DNA from: JAYFQE01 sp034927345 | Lineage (GTDB): Bacteria > Bacillota > Clostridia > Saccharofermentanales > UBA5734 | DNA length: 64,000 nucleotides | Assembly (NCBI GenBank): GCA_034927345.1 | Contig: JAYFQE010000014.1 | Location: 124,001 to 188,000, forward strand | Direction: 5' to 3' | Shown here: piece by piece, positions 52,914 to 62,198 of the stretch | Numbering within the stretch: the stretch's first letter is position 1 | Layout of the letters: the number at the start of each line of letters is the position of its first letter | Notes under the pieces: model-generated | What the model saw: only the letters and a program-made list of their open reading frames with translations | What the model was told of the DNA's origin: nothing | The model's database searches: none | Program-made: the position numbers and the translations under genes

Positions 52914-54275
52914 ATGAATGACAAAACGATTCTTGAAAATGCAAAGAGTTTTGGCTTGAAACGTATTCTGACTTATCTTGATTCCGATCCTGATCAAAAT
53001 ATTCCAAAAATTCTGGATTGGGTTATCAAAGCGGATAAAGCCGATCTCTACGCGGCGCCCCAGGCCAGAACAATTAAAAAAGCTATGCAGAATCCCGATA
53101 ACAACTGGAATCAACTGTTGCGAAGTCTTTGGACCGATCTTGACAACGGCGTCAGAAAGAAGCTCTTCGAGAATTTTGTGGTAAACGCCGTCGTCGTCGG
53201 CGGTTCACGCCAGGAAAAGTCCCGCCGGAAAAACGCCTGCAACATCCCCTGGGCAATTCTTTTGGATCCGACTTCCGCCTGCAATCTGCATTGTCTGGGC
53301 TGCTGGGCGGCTGAATACGGCAATCGTCTGAATATGGATTATGACCAGCTGGACAGCATCATCCGGCAAGGTAAAGAACTGGGCGTTTATTTCTTTATCT
53401 ACTCCGGCGGCGAGCCTTTGGTTCGTAAAAAGGATATAATCAGGCTGTGCGAAAAACACCAGGATTGCGCTTTTATGGCTTTCACAAACGGTTTGCTGAT
53501 CGACGAAGCCTTCGCCGACGACCTGTTGCGCGTCGGCAATTTTGTTCCGGCAATCAGTATCGAAGGGTTTGAAGAGGAAACAGATTTTCGCCGCGGTAAG
53601 GGAACATACCAGTCGGTTGTCCGCGCCATGAGGCTGTTGCGCCAGAAAAAGCTGCCCTTTGGCATATCCTGCTGCTATACGGCCAAGAACGCAGAAATTA
53701 TCGGCAGCGAAGCCTATATCGACGATATGATCAGTAAAGGCGCTAAATTCGCCTGGTATTTTACCTATATGCCGGTCGGCGCCGACGCTGTTCCCGAATT
53801 AATGGCCAGCGCTTCACAGCGTGAATTGATGTACCGCCAGATCCGCCAATTCCGCACAACCAAGCCGATTTTCACCATGGATTTCTGGAATGACGGCGAA
53901 TATGCCGGCGGCTGCATCGCGGGCGGCCGGCGCTATCTCCATATCAACGCCAACGGCGATGTCGAACCTTGTGCTTTTATCCATTATTCAGACAGCAATA
54001 TCCACGAAAAAACATTGCTGGATGCGTTGAAGTCGCCCTTATTCATGCAATATCATGACCATCAGCCTTTCAACGACAACCAGCTCCGCCCTTGCCCGCT
54101 TCTTGACAATAAAGGGCGGCTGGCCAATATGGTCGATTGCGCCAAGGCTCGTTCGACGGATATGCAAAAGCCGGAGGACGTTCATGAGCTGAGCGCCAAA
54201 TGTGCGCAAGCCGCCGATCTTTGGGCGCCGGTTGCCCAGCGGTTGTGGGATGAAAGTCACGGCGCGGCAAAATGA
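52914..54275 (+). CDS. Radical SAM / SPASM-type protein
   Basis: 453 residues. The [4Fe-4S] cluster motif is Cys123-x3-Cys127-x2-Cys130 in SACNLHCLGC, followed by the YSGGEPL SAM-binding motif. The C-terminal half has further cysteines (GGC, EPCAF, RPCPLLD) typical of a SPASM-like auxiliary-cluster region, with the INANGDVEPC motif. About 110 residues precede the barrel. ATG follows AAGGAGG. No obvious peptide substrate or maturation partner lies beside it except the cysteine-less paralogue transcribed the other way. Reaction unknown. Confidence 0.9.
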   Translation: MNDKTILENAKSFGLKRILTYLDSDPDQNIPKILDWVIKADKADLYAAPQARTIKKAMQNPDNNWNQLLRSLWTDLDNGVRKKLFENFVVNAVVVGGSRQEKSRRKNACNIPWAILLDPTSACNLHCLGCWAAEYGNRLNMDYDQLDSIIRQGKELGVYFFIYSGGEPLVRKKDIIRLCEKHQDCAFMAFTNGLLIDEAFADDLLRVGNFVPAISIEGFEEETDFRRGKGTYQSVVRAMRLLRQKKLPFGISCCYTAKNAEIIGSEAYIDDMISKGAKFAWYFTYMPVGADAVPELMASASQRELMYRQIRQFRTTKPIFTMDFWNDGEYAGGCIAGGRRYLHINANGDVEPCAFIHYSDSNIHEKTLLDALKSPLFMQYHDHQPFNDNQLRPCPLLDNKGRLANMVDCAKARSTDMQKPEDVHELSAKCAQAADLWAPVAQRLWDESHGAAK

Positions 54276-54306
54276 GCATTGCTCACACAGCAGGTAGATT
54301 ATAGCG

Positions 54307-54312
54307 TATAAT
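54307..54312 (+). promoter_or_regulatory. Candidate -10 of mgtA
   Basis: TATAAT about 45 bp before the GTG start; no clear -35 at 16-18 bp. The 81-bp gap is too short to hold an Mg2+-sensing M-box leader. Confidence 0.4.
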
Positions 54313-54356
54313 AACGATATTCAGTTCTATTATCCTGAATACGGGAGGATCCTGCC

Positions 54357-56984
54357 GTGAAGGAATTATTGCGAACTCATCCAAAGCTGCATCAGACTTT
54401 TCTGAATGACAATCTGGAGAAAGATTATCAGGTCGTCGCCGGTAAAAACGCCGCGGAATTGCTGGCCGGGTATCATACGGACCGACAGGGGTTAAGCCAG
54501 GAACAAGCTGCCGCTTTACTGAATGCAAACGGGAAAAATCTGACAACCGATCAACACAAAATCCGCTGGTATACCTTTTTACTAAAGTCCTTCTGGGATG
54601 AATTTATTATTGTTCTCATCCTGCTTGCCATAGTGTCGCTGTTTCTTCAGGATACCCTGGGCGCTATGATTATTTTTATTCTGGCCTGCATCAGCGTCGG
54701 CATTCGTTTCACCCAGAATTACTCTGCATACAGGCAAAGCGAGAAACTAAAGACCATGCTTCATTCGACCGTTTTTGTCCGGCGGGATCATGAAGCCGTA
54801 AAAATCAACATTGAAGATATTGTCGTCGGCGACCTTGTCGAGTTGAATGTCGGATCCTTGATTCCGGCCGATCTGCGGTTGTTGGAAGCGAAAGATTTTT
54901 ATATTTCCCAATCTATGTTCACCGGAGAATCCATTCCGGTCGAAAAAAGAGCCGAAGCGGCCGACACCACCCTCAGCAGCACCGAACTGGCCAACATCTG
55001 CCTGATGGGTTCAAATGTCGTCAGCGGTTCCGGTCTGGGCGTTATCGTCAAAACAGGCAAGGCTACTTACCTGGGCCACATATCCCGGATTGCCCAACAA
55101 AACAAAGGGAAAACCAACTTTGAGAAAGGTTTGTCCCAGGTCACCAACACCTTAGTCAAGTATATGATCTTCATTGTTCTGGGTGTTTTTATCATCAACG
55201 GTCTCGTCAAGAAAGACTGGCTGGCGGCCTTTATGTTTTCCATTTCGGTGGCTGTCGGGATTACGCCGGGCATGCTGCCGATGATTGTCAATTCCACTTT
55301 ATCCAAAGGCGCGATTTTTCTGGCCAGGAAAAAAACCCTTGTCAAAAACATCAATGCGATCCAGAATCTTGGCGCCATCGATATCCTCTGCACGGACAAA
55401 ACAGGAACTCTGACCATGGACAATATTGTCCTGCAGCGTTATTTGAACACCCGGGGCGAATATGATCTGAATGTGCTCGACTACGCCTATATGAACAGCT
55501 ATTTCAGCGAAGGCATCAAGAACCTCATTGACAGAGCCATTTTGGCTTATGGCGCCGAGAAAAACACCAAGGCCGATGTCGATAAATACACGAAAATCGA
55601 TGAAATTCCTTTTGACTACAATCGCCGGAAAATGAGCGTGGTTGTCCGGGATTCGGATGGCCATTTCCGGATCATCACCAAGGGCGCTATTGAAGATATT
55701 CTGAAAGTCTGCACAACCGTCAAAGACGGTGACAGTATCCAGCAGATCACCGCGGAAATCACCGAGAGAATCAACCTGCATGCCGATGAACTCAGCCAGG
55801 ACGGTCTGCATGTGATTGCCATTGCCGAAAAAACAGAATATGCCGGCGAAGAAAACTTTTCCGTAAAAGACGAAAATGAGATGACTTTTATCGGCTATGT
55901 CGCTTTTCTGGATCCGCCCAAACCGGGCGTCAATGAAGCGATCAAGGCTTTAAACGACGCCGGCGTGGCCGTCAAGGTTCTGACCGGCGATTCGCCGGTT
56001 GTGGCGGCCTATATCTGTAAAAAGGTCGGCCTGGATGTATCTGCCCCGGTTTTAACCGGCAATGATATCGAAGCGATGAATGACGCCGAATTGAAATCAG
56101 CCGTGCTGGAGCATACAGTATTTGCCAGGTTGGCGCCCATGCAGAAAGAACGGGTCGTTAAAGCGCTGCGGTCGGAAAATCATGTTGTCGGTTATCTGGG
56201 CGACGGTGTCAACGACGCCCCGAGCCTGCGGATTGCGGATGTCGGCATCTCGGTGGATACAGCGACCGACATTGCCAAGGAATCATCAGACATTATCCTA
56301 CTGGAAAAGGATCTGATGATCTTAAAAGACGGTATCTTCGAAGGCCGGAAAATATACGGCAACATCATGAAATACATGAAAATGGCTTTATCATCCAATT
56401 TCGGCAACGTCTTTTCCGTTTTGGTGGCCAGCATTTTTCTGCCGTTTCTGCCGATGCTGCCCATTCAGATCCTGATCCAGAATTTGATTTACGACATGTC
56501 CCAGATTGCCATTCCCTGGGATCGCGTTGACGCCGAATTCATCGAGAAGCCCCGGCAATGGAACATTCATGGCCTGACCCGGTTCATGAACACCATGGGC
56601 GGCGTCAGTTCTATCTACGATATGCTGACCTTTATCTCGCTTTGGTTCATTTTGAAGTACAATAACCCGTCCAGCCAGAGTTTTTTCCAAACCGGCTGGT
56701 TTATTGAAGGATTGATTTCACAATGCCTGATTGTTCATTTTATCCGGACTTCGAAAGTAGCCTTTTTGCAAAGCCGGGCCGATATCAGGCTCCTGCTGAC
56801 CACAGGGATCAGTATTGCTTTTGCCCTGCTTAATCCGATCATTTTTCATCAGGTCACCGAATTCCATTTTGAAATCATGCCGGGCGCATATTATTTGTTT
56901 CTCGCCTTGATTCTGGCCGCCTATGTCGTAACCATAGAAATCGTCAAGCGGATTTATATCAAAATCAACGGCGAATGGTTATAA
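54357..56984 (+). CDS. mgtA: Mg2+-importing P-type ATPase (P3B)
   Basis: 875 residues from GTG 54357 (GGGAGG upstream). P-type landmarks: FTGESIPVEK (actuator), CTDKTGTLTMDN (phosphorylated Asp), KGAIEDIL (nucleotide domain) and GDGVNDAPSLR (hinge). About ten membrane helices, with GITPGMLPMIVN in helix 4 and an MgtA-like C-terminal block including LIYDMSQIAIPWDRVD. Imports Mg2+ at low external supply. A strong hairpin follows the stop codon. Confidence 0.93.
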   Translation: MKELLRTHPKLHQTFLNDNLEKDYQVVAGKNAAELLAGYHTDRQGLSQEQAAALLNANGKNLTTDQHKIRWYTFLLKSFWDEFIIVLILLAIVSLFLQDTLGAMIIFILACISVGIRFTQNYSAYRQSEKLKTMLHSTVFVRRDHEAVKINIEDIVVGDLVELNVGSLIPADLRLLEAKDFYISQSMFTGESIPVEKRAEAADTTLSSTELANICLMGSNVVSGSGLGVIVKTGKATYLGHISRIAQQNKGKTNFEKGLSQVTNTLVKYMIFIVLGVFIINGLVKKDWLAAFMFSISVAVGITPGMLPMIVNSTLSKGAIFLARKKTLVKNINAIQNLGAIDILCTDKTGTLTMDNIVLQRYLNTRGEYDLNVLDYAYMNSYFSEGIKNLIDRAILAYGAEKNTKADVDKYTKIDEIPFDYNRRKMSVVVRDSDGHFRIITKGAIEDILKVCTTVKDGDSIQQITAEITERINLHADELSQDGLHVIAIAEKTEYAGEENFSVKDENEMTFIGYVAFLDPPKPGVNEAIKALNDAGVAVKVLTGDSPVVAAYICKKVGLDVSAPVLTGNDIEAMNDAELKSAVLEHTVFARLAPMQKERVVKALRSENHVVGYLGDGVNDAPSLRIADVGISVDTATDIAKESSDIILLEKDLMILKDGIFEGRKIYGNIMKYMKMALSSNFGNVFSVLVASIFLPFLPMLPIQILIQNLIYDMSQIAIPWDRVDAEFIEKPRQWNIHGLTRFMNTMGGVSSIYDMLTFISLWFILKYNNPSSQSFFQTGWFIEGLISQCLIVHFIRTSKVAFLQSRADIRLLLTTGISIAFALLNPIIFHQVTEFHFEIMPGAYYLFLALILAAYVVTIEIVKRIYIKINGEWL

Positions 56985-56999
56985 CACCCTCCTGCAGCG

Positions 57000-57040
57000 C
57001 CGGCGGAGGCAGTCCGCCTCAGCCGCCGGTTATGCTTTTT
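57000..57040 (+). terminator. Hairpin at the mgtA / kinase convergence
   Basis: CCGGCGG (57000-57006) pairs with CCGCCGG (57023-57029), with inner pairing GAGGC/GCCTC, followed on the plus strand by a T5 run at 57036-57040 after six bases. The hairpin contains the stop codon of the opposing kinase gene. Plausible terminator for mgtA. Confidence 0.5.
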
Positions 57041-58521
57041 ACAGCCGGGTACATTTTTTTATAAATCGCGAATTTCTCCTGATATTGCTCATGCAAGCGG
57101 CTGTCCGGATAAAAGGTTTTTTTCCGCCGCACCAGTTTACCGACCGCTTCTTCAATACTCTTATAAACACCGCCGGCCGTTCCGGCCAAGATCGCCACGC
57201 CAAGAGTGCCGGCTTCCGAGATGGCGAGCGTTGTCACCGGTTTCCCCATCATGGTTGCCTTGAGCTGCAAAAACGCGTCGGAACGGGCGAGACCCCCGAC
57301 AGTAAGCAATTCGTCGATCTGTATGCCTGCCAGGGCCAGACGTTCAACATTGATCATCATCTCGTAAGTCAACCCTTCCAGTATGGCCTTGATGATATCC
57401 GCCGGCCTGGTATTGATCGTCAGACCGACGATCGCTCCCTGAGCCGCCTGATCCATATAAGGGGTGGCCGCGCCGGCGAAATGCGGCAGAAGGAACAGAG
57501 ATCCCGGATCCTTCGCTGCCCGATCGATCATCAGGTCATAGATATTTATACCCAGCCGGGTTGCTTCCGCCTGATATGAATCGCCCCAATAATCGCGGTA
57601 CCACTTCAGCACGCTGCCGCTCGTGAAAGTAAAAGCGTATGTGACATACAGATTGGGGATAACATGAGGGACACAGGCATAATGATTCTGCGCCATTTGT
57701 TCTGACATGGCAGGCCGGTTGAAAGCCGGCGTGATGCATTCGGTTGTCCCCATTCCGTCAACTGCCAGATTGCTGTGAATGACGCCGGCGCCCAAAGCGG
57801 CGCAAGCCTGGTCGTGGCCGCCGGCCACCAGAAGGACGTCGGACGGTAAACACAACTCGGACGCCAGACGGCCGGATATCTGCCCGACAACCGTGCCGGA
57901 CTGCACCGGCGTACCGAATTTCTCCGCATCAATGCCGGCGCAGTCAATGAGTTCCGGCGACCACTTTTTTTTAAACACATCAAAAGCCAGTGTCCTGGCA
58001 GCCAATGAATAATCCGTATAGGGACCCGCGCCTAACCGATACAGAATATAATCGGCAAACAGAAGATACTTCCAGGTTTTCCGGTATTCCTCCGGCCGGT
58101 TCTTTTTCAGCCACATGATCTTGCATAAGCTGTACATCGGCTGAACAGCAGTTCCCGTGATGCCGAGAACCTGTTCATGATCCAGGCGTGACCTGAGATA
58201 TGCGGCTTCTTCCTGTCCCCGGCAATCGATATAGATCATGCTGCGGCCCAGCGTTTGTCCGGATCGGTCAAGCGCTACGACCGCCTCGCCGAACGATGAA
58301 ACACTGATCGCCCTGATCGCGTCGGACCGGCTGTTTTGCCTGACCTGCACAATGACTTTCACAGCCGCCCGCCAGACCTGTTCGGGATCGATTTCCTGCC
58401 AGCCGGACTGCGGAGAGATCAGCGGATAGTCTTGATAGGCTTGCGCCGGCAAAGATCCGGTATCCTCGATAATGGTCGCTTTACAGCCGGATGTTCCTAT
58501 GTCCAGACCTAAAAGACTCAT
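57019..58521 (-). CDS. FGGY family carbohydrate kinase (xylulokinase-like)
   Basis: 500 residues. FGGY N-terminal LLGLDIGTSGCKATIIED with the phosphate-binding loop, SGWQEIDPEQVW, VDGMGTTECITP, and the C-terminal TVGGLARSDAFLQLKATMMGKPV and SEAGTLGVAILAG motifs. Phosphorylates a ketose or polyol with ATP. It is the third gene after an isomerase and a class II aldolase, so it should act on the ketose made by that isomerase. Exact sugar unknown. Confidence 0.88.
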   Translation of the reverse strand: MSLLGLDIGTSGCKATIIEDTGSLPAQAYQDYPLISPQSGWQEIDPEQVWRAAVKVIVQVRQNSRSDAIRAISVSSFGEAVVALDRSGQTLGRSMIYIDCRGQEEAAYLRSRLDHEQVLGITGTAVQPMYSLCKIMWLKKNRPEEYRKTWKYLLFADYILYRLGAGPYTDYSLAARTLAFDVFKKKWSPELIDCAGIDAEKFGTPVQSGTVVGQISGRLASELCLPSDVLLVAGGHDQACAALGAGVIHSNLAVDGMGTTECITPAFNRPAMSEQMAQNHYACVPHVIPNLYVTYAFTFTSGSVLKWYRDYWGDSYQAEATRLGINIYDLMIDRAAKDPGSLFLLPHFAGAATPYMDQAAQGAIVGLTINTRPADIIKAILEGLTYEMMINVERLALAGIQIDELLTVGGLARSDAFLQLKATMMGKPVTTLAISEAGTLGVAILAGTAGGVYKSIEEAVGKLVRRKKTFYPDSRLHEQYQEKFAIYKKMYPAVKSITGG

Positions 58522-58543
58522 GGAACCGCACCTCCCGTTATTT

Positions 58544-59548
58544 TTATTGATACCAAAGCTGCAGATAACCTTGTACGATATTTTTCATTTCTTTGAAAAT
58601 GATGTTCTGACGATAAGCAGTCGTAAAATAATCGATAGAAGCTTTCCCGGAACTGGAGCATGTCTCGCCTAATAAACCTCTGTCTTTTAATTGCTCTATG
58701 GCCGCAGTCCCCGCAACTCCGGCGGCATGCTCAACCATATCCGTGAAGAGCGCCGGCGATGAATCTCGCTCCAATGCTGTCCATAAGTTGACTTTGCAGA
58801 CGCCGTCGTCAATCAGATGAGCGATTTGTTCGCCAGGTACGGAGGAAGCGCCATGGAGAACGATGCGCGTGCCGATGCTTGCTTTGATTTCCCGGGCGCA
58901 ATCGCTGTGATACTGCAAATTTTTTGCGCTGGCGCGATGTTCCGTTCCCAGATTGGCAACGATCAGATCGACGCCGGTCTCACGGTAATATTGTTCCGCA
59001 TGCTGAGCCGTTGTCAATTCGCTCTTCTCATCTCCCGCAGCGTCTACGATCTCGTCGCAGGCGCCCTCGATAACAATATCTTGGCCGTGTTCGGCAACAA
59101 AGTTTCTGGTCAAACTGATATTGCCGGCAAATGGCATTTTTGAGGCGTCGAACATAATGGATGAAAAAGCGCCCATATCCCATGTCAGCAAAGCCTGATC
59201 ATCATCAAACTGAATATGGTCCAGATGAACCATGACTTTAAGTTTCTCATAAGGCGATCCCGGGCCGGTCAGGATCTGCAGATCGGCCATGAAAAGCTTC
59301 AGCCCGATATCCCATTGCCGGGTATGCGTATAATAGGCCGACTGGGTCCGATGGCTGTAGCGATTGGTCATGGCCAAAATAATCGGCAGATCGGCCGATC
59401 CTTTACGGCCGCCATACTCGCTGACAGCGGCCATAACAGCCTCGGTTGTCGTTAGGTTTTCTGTGCAGAAGCAAGGCAGCACCCACCGGTTTCGCGCCGC
59501 TTCAGCGTAAATAGCCAGGACTTCTTTACGTTTCGAAACTATAGGCAT
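58544..59548 (-). CDS. Class II ketose-bisphosphate aldolase family protein
   Basis: 334 residues. Metal site VHLDHIQFDDD (HxDH), VANLGTEHRAS (second His), and phosphate-binding LHGASSVPGEQIAHLIDDGVCKVN, the class II FBA pattern. The divergence from fructose or tagatose bisphosphate aldolases (for example GTEHRAS in place of GTAHG) suggests another phosphorylated ketose. Cotranscribed with the isomerase (48 bp upstream) and the kinase (22 bp downstream). Confidence 0.87.
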   Translation of the reverse strand: MPIVSKRKEVLAIYAEAARNRWVLPCFCTENLTTTEAVMAAVSEYGGRKGSADLPIILAMTNRYSHRTQSAYYTHTRQWDIGLKLFMADLQILTGPGSPYEKLKVMVHLDHIQFDDDQALLTWDMGAFSSIMFDASKMPFAGNISLTRNFVAEHGQDIVIEGACDEIVDAAGDEKSELTTAQHAEQYYRETGVDLIVANLGTEHRASAKNLQYHSDCAREIKASIGTRIVLHGASSVPGEQIAHLIDDGVCKVNLWTALERDSSPALFTDMVEHAAGVAGTAAIEQLKDRGLLGETCSSSGKASIDYFTTAYRQNIIFKEMKNIVQGYLQLWYQ

Positions 59549-59596
59549 AAATGACCTCCTAAAATGGCCGGCCGGATAAACGCACGACGCGTCTTT

Positions 59597-61009
59597 TCAT
59601 TGCGGCCCGGTTAAATCGACTTGATCGTAATGAAGATAGGTGGTAAATGCTTCACGGACAGCGGCGCCGACATGGCCGGCCGTAACGCCGACATGATGGC
59701 GGAAACCTTGCTTGCCGATCGTCAGAAGCTTTTTGTCGAGCCGGTCGATCTCGGCGACGCCGCCGCAGCCAAAGAATTGTTCTTCAATCGGTTCGCCGGT
59801 AAACCGTCCTTCATCCAGGTAAAACACCAGTTTTCCGTTTTCCGTTTTCAAGCTGGCATAGGTCATCGGCGACGGAGCAATCCGGCCGGTATTGCAGCCC
59901 CAGCCGCAGCCGGCGCCAAAACTCTTGGCAAACATTTTGTGGTCGATGACGGTTCCCTTTTCTGTCATCAAGGTTTGCGGCACCGGCCCGCAATGGAAGA
60001 GGATACAGCGATCCGCCGCGCCGCCGTAATTATTGTTCCAGTCCAGACAGGTCGCCGGCATCTCGGAGGCGGCCGCCAGGCCATACATGGCAATCGCGTT
60101 GCCGGTATCCAATTCGCAGGCTGCAGTTATGCCCCGGTCGTTCAACTCGCTCAGCAGAACACAGGGAGCCACCCGCAGCTTTTTTTCAATCTCTTCCCAA
60201 CAACGCAGGGACAAACAATCGAGATGGTAATCGGCGATCATATCGTCAAGGGCGACACTGACTTTGCTGAGCATGTTTATTTTCTCGTCCGGCGTTTCAC
60301 CCCAGTTCGTATAAGCCAGCAGGCGGCTGCGTTTATCTTGGAACCGCGCGCAGCTTTCTGTTATGTCGCCGACTCGCAGAAACAATTCCGATAGATCGAA
60401 AGTATCGGTTGTAATGCCATAACGCTGCAGGGTCAGCTCATCAACACGAACTGTTTTAAACGCTGTCGTTCTGGCTCCGATCGCTCCGACCGTCATGCGC
60501 CGCATTCGTTTGACAATCCGGCAGACCGCGGCAAAATCAACAACTTGCCTTTTAAAAAGACTGGCGTCCGGATGTACGACATGAGGCGGGAAAACGGTAT
60601 AGGGCATTTGATACTGGTAAAAAACGTCCATGATCGAAAACTTCCCGCAAAAAGCATCCCGGCGGTTGTTAAAATCCATTTTCCCGATTTCGTCCGGATA
60701 AGCCTGGATCAGGATCGGCACGCCGCAATCGGCCAGAGCTGCCACAGCGCCGTTTTCATCGCCGAAATTCGGTAAAGAGAGAATAACGCCGTCATACTCG
60801 CCTTGATGGCTGCTCAGGAACGACGCGTACCGCCTGCCTTCATCGGCTGTTTCTACCGCTCCATAACGGGTACAGGTATCATCCATCATCAAAACACTGA
60901 ATCCCAGGTCCTCGACAACCGTTTTCAACTGTTTTCTGGCTTCGGCAATTAAGGATTCCGGGAAAAAACCCCGGTTGCCAAAATACAGGGCAAATGTTAT
61001 CTTTTTCAT
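59597..61009 (-). CDS. L-fucose/L-arabinose isomerase superfamily protein
   Basis: 470 residues, matching the shorter FucI-related group rather than full-length FucI (~590). MKKITFALYFGNRGFFPESL opens the first Rossmann-like domain; acidic and His candidates for the metal lie in ELDTGNAIAMYGLAA, HCGP and FRHHVGVTAGH. Aldose-ketose isomerase role is inferred from the family and from the kinase and aldolase that follow. ATG 61009 follows GAGGT. First gene of the operon, divergent from the PocR-AraC regulator. Confidence 0.82.
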   Translation of the reverse strand: MKKITFALYFGNRGFFPESLIAEARKQLKTVVEDLGFSVLMMDDTCTRYGAVETADEGRRYASFLSSHQGEYDGVILSLPNFGDENGAVAALADCGVPILIQAYPDEIGKMDFNNRRDAFCGKFSIMDVFYQYQMPYTVFPPHVVHPDASLFKRQVVDFAAVCRIVKRMRRMTVGAIGARTTAFKTVRVDELTLQRYGITTDTFDLSELFLRVGDITESCARFQDKRSRLLAYTNWGETPDEKINMLSKVSVALDDMIADYHLDCLSLRCWEEIEKKLRVAPCVLLSELNDRGITAACELDTGNAIAMYGLAAASEMPATCLDWNNNYGGAADRCILFHCGPVPQTLMTEKGTVIDHKMFAKSFGAGCGWGCNTGRIAPSPMTYASLKTENGKLVFYLDEGRFTGEPIEEQFFGCGGVAEIDRLDKKLLTIGKQGFRHHVGVTAGHVGAAVREAFTTYLHYDQVDLTGPQ

Positions 61010-61235
61010 AACAAAAAACCTCTTTCCGCTTGTTCAGAGTATTTGTTTTTTCCGCTGCAGATCATACAATATTCCGGCATGCCAATGGATCATTTTCATC
61101 ATAAACCGCCATTCACGCCGCCGATAGGTAATAGTGTCCCGCGAAGTGTAAATTCGTCCCGATATTTATCTTCAAGGATACAGTTCAGGCAGAAAACAAT
61201 TCCAGAACGCTCTTCAGATAGGTAAAAACCGATCG

Positions 61236-61263
61236 TTGAATCCTGCGGCGGTTCTGGTAAAAT
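61236..61263 (+). promoter_or_regulatory. Promoter of the PocR-AraC gene
   Basis: TTGAAT (61236-61241), 16-bp spacer, TAAAAT (61258-61263) with TG at 61255-61256. The 294-bp gap 61010-61303 also must hold the isomerase operon promoter, for which I found no convincing elements. Confidence 0.5.
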
Positions 61264-61303
61264 GACAACAGAGGGTAAAATCGTCCGGAAATGAGGGATA
61301 AAT

Positions 61304-62146
61304 GTGGCTTTAAAACTGGACGCCGGCAAGCTAAAAGAACTGATGAGCGATTTCTATATATTAACGAATATCCGGATTGTCATCTTTGATGATGAGTATC
61401 ATGAAATTTTGGCTTATCCGGAATCGCTCAGCCCTTTGTGCCACATCATGAAATCGCATGAAACTACCCGCGGCAAATGCCAAAAAAGCGACGTCGATTC
61501 CTTCGAAGCGTGCAAGAACACCGGTAAACTCGTCATCTACCATTGTCATGCCGGATTGATCGAAGCGACGGCGCCGCTGAAGGATAAAGGCGTGATTATC
61601 GGCTATATCATGTTCGGACAGATCGCTGATACAAAAAATAAAAAAGACTTGGCGGCCGTCATCGGCAGGCGCTATCAAACTTCGTCCATACCCGCCGCCC
61701 AATGGCAGTCGGCGATCCGCAAGGTCGAATATAAAAGCCTGCCGGAAATCAAGGCCGCCGCGAAAATTCTCGAAGCCTGCACCTATTACGTCTTGTTGAA
61801 CGAACTGGTGTCGGTTAAGCACGATCAATTGATCCATCGATTTAATCAGTATATTGCTGATCATTTGCAGACCGCCATGACTGCGCAAACGATCTGTGAA
61901 AACCTGCATATCAGCCGGACCAGGCTTTACGAGCTTACCCGCCAGTATTTGGGCATGGGGATCGCCGAATATATCAAAGAGCAGCGGATGGCAAAAGCCC
62001 GTGCCTTATTGGCCGGTACAGATGCCCGTATATCTGAGATTTCCGAGATGACGGGATTTTCCGATTATTCATATTTCTGCAAAGTATTTAAAAAAGCTTA
62101 CGGCTTGTCCCCTAAGGAATACCGCGTCAAGCTGAGGGATTTATAG
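61304..62146 (+). CDS. PocR-domain AraC family regulator
   Basis: 280 residues from GTG 61304 (GAGGGAT upstream; an overlapping ATG at 61302 is out of frame). The N-terminal PocR ligand-binding domain (~8-160) has the Cys-rich pattern GKCQKSDVDSFEAC and YHCHAGLIEATAPL. The C-terminal AraC helix-turn-helix pair ends FSDYSYFCKVFKKAYGLSPKEYR. Probable regulator of the divergent isomerase-aldolase-kinase operon and perhaps of the amidohydrolase genes. Ligand unknown, probably a sugar or polyol. Confidence 0.92.
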   Translation: MALKLDAGKLKELMSDFYILTNIRIVIFDDEYHEILAYPESLSPLCHIMKSHETTRGKCQKSDVDSFEACKNTGKLVIYHCHAGLIEATAPLKDKGVIIGYIMFGQIADTKNKKDLAAVIGRRYQTSSIPAAQWQSAIRKVEYKSLPEIKAAAKILEACTYYVLLNELVSVKHDQLIHRFNQYIADHLQTAMTAQTICENLHISRTRLYELTRQYLGMGIAEYIKEQRMAKARALLAGTDARISEISEMTGFSDYSYFCKVFKKAYGLSPKEYRVKLRDL

Positions 62147-62198
62147 CCTGCCGGACGGAGACCTCGTGTGGAAGACGGTCTTGCACAGATCAATCAGT

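Noticed and set aside
54276..54356. Possible M-box riboswitch before mgtA
   Set aside because: Only 81 bp are available and no M-box landmarks are present.
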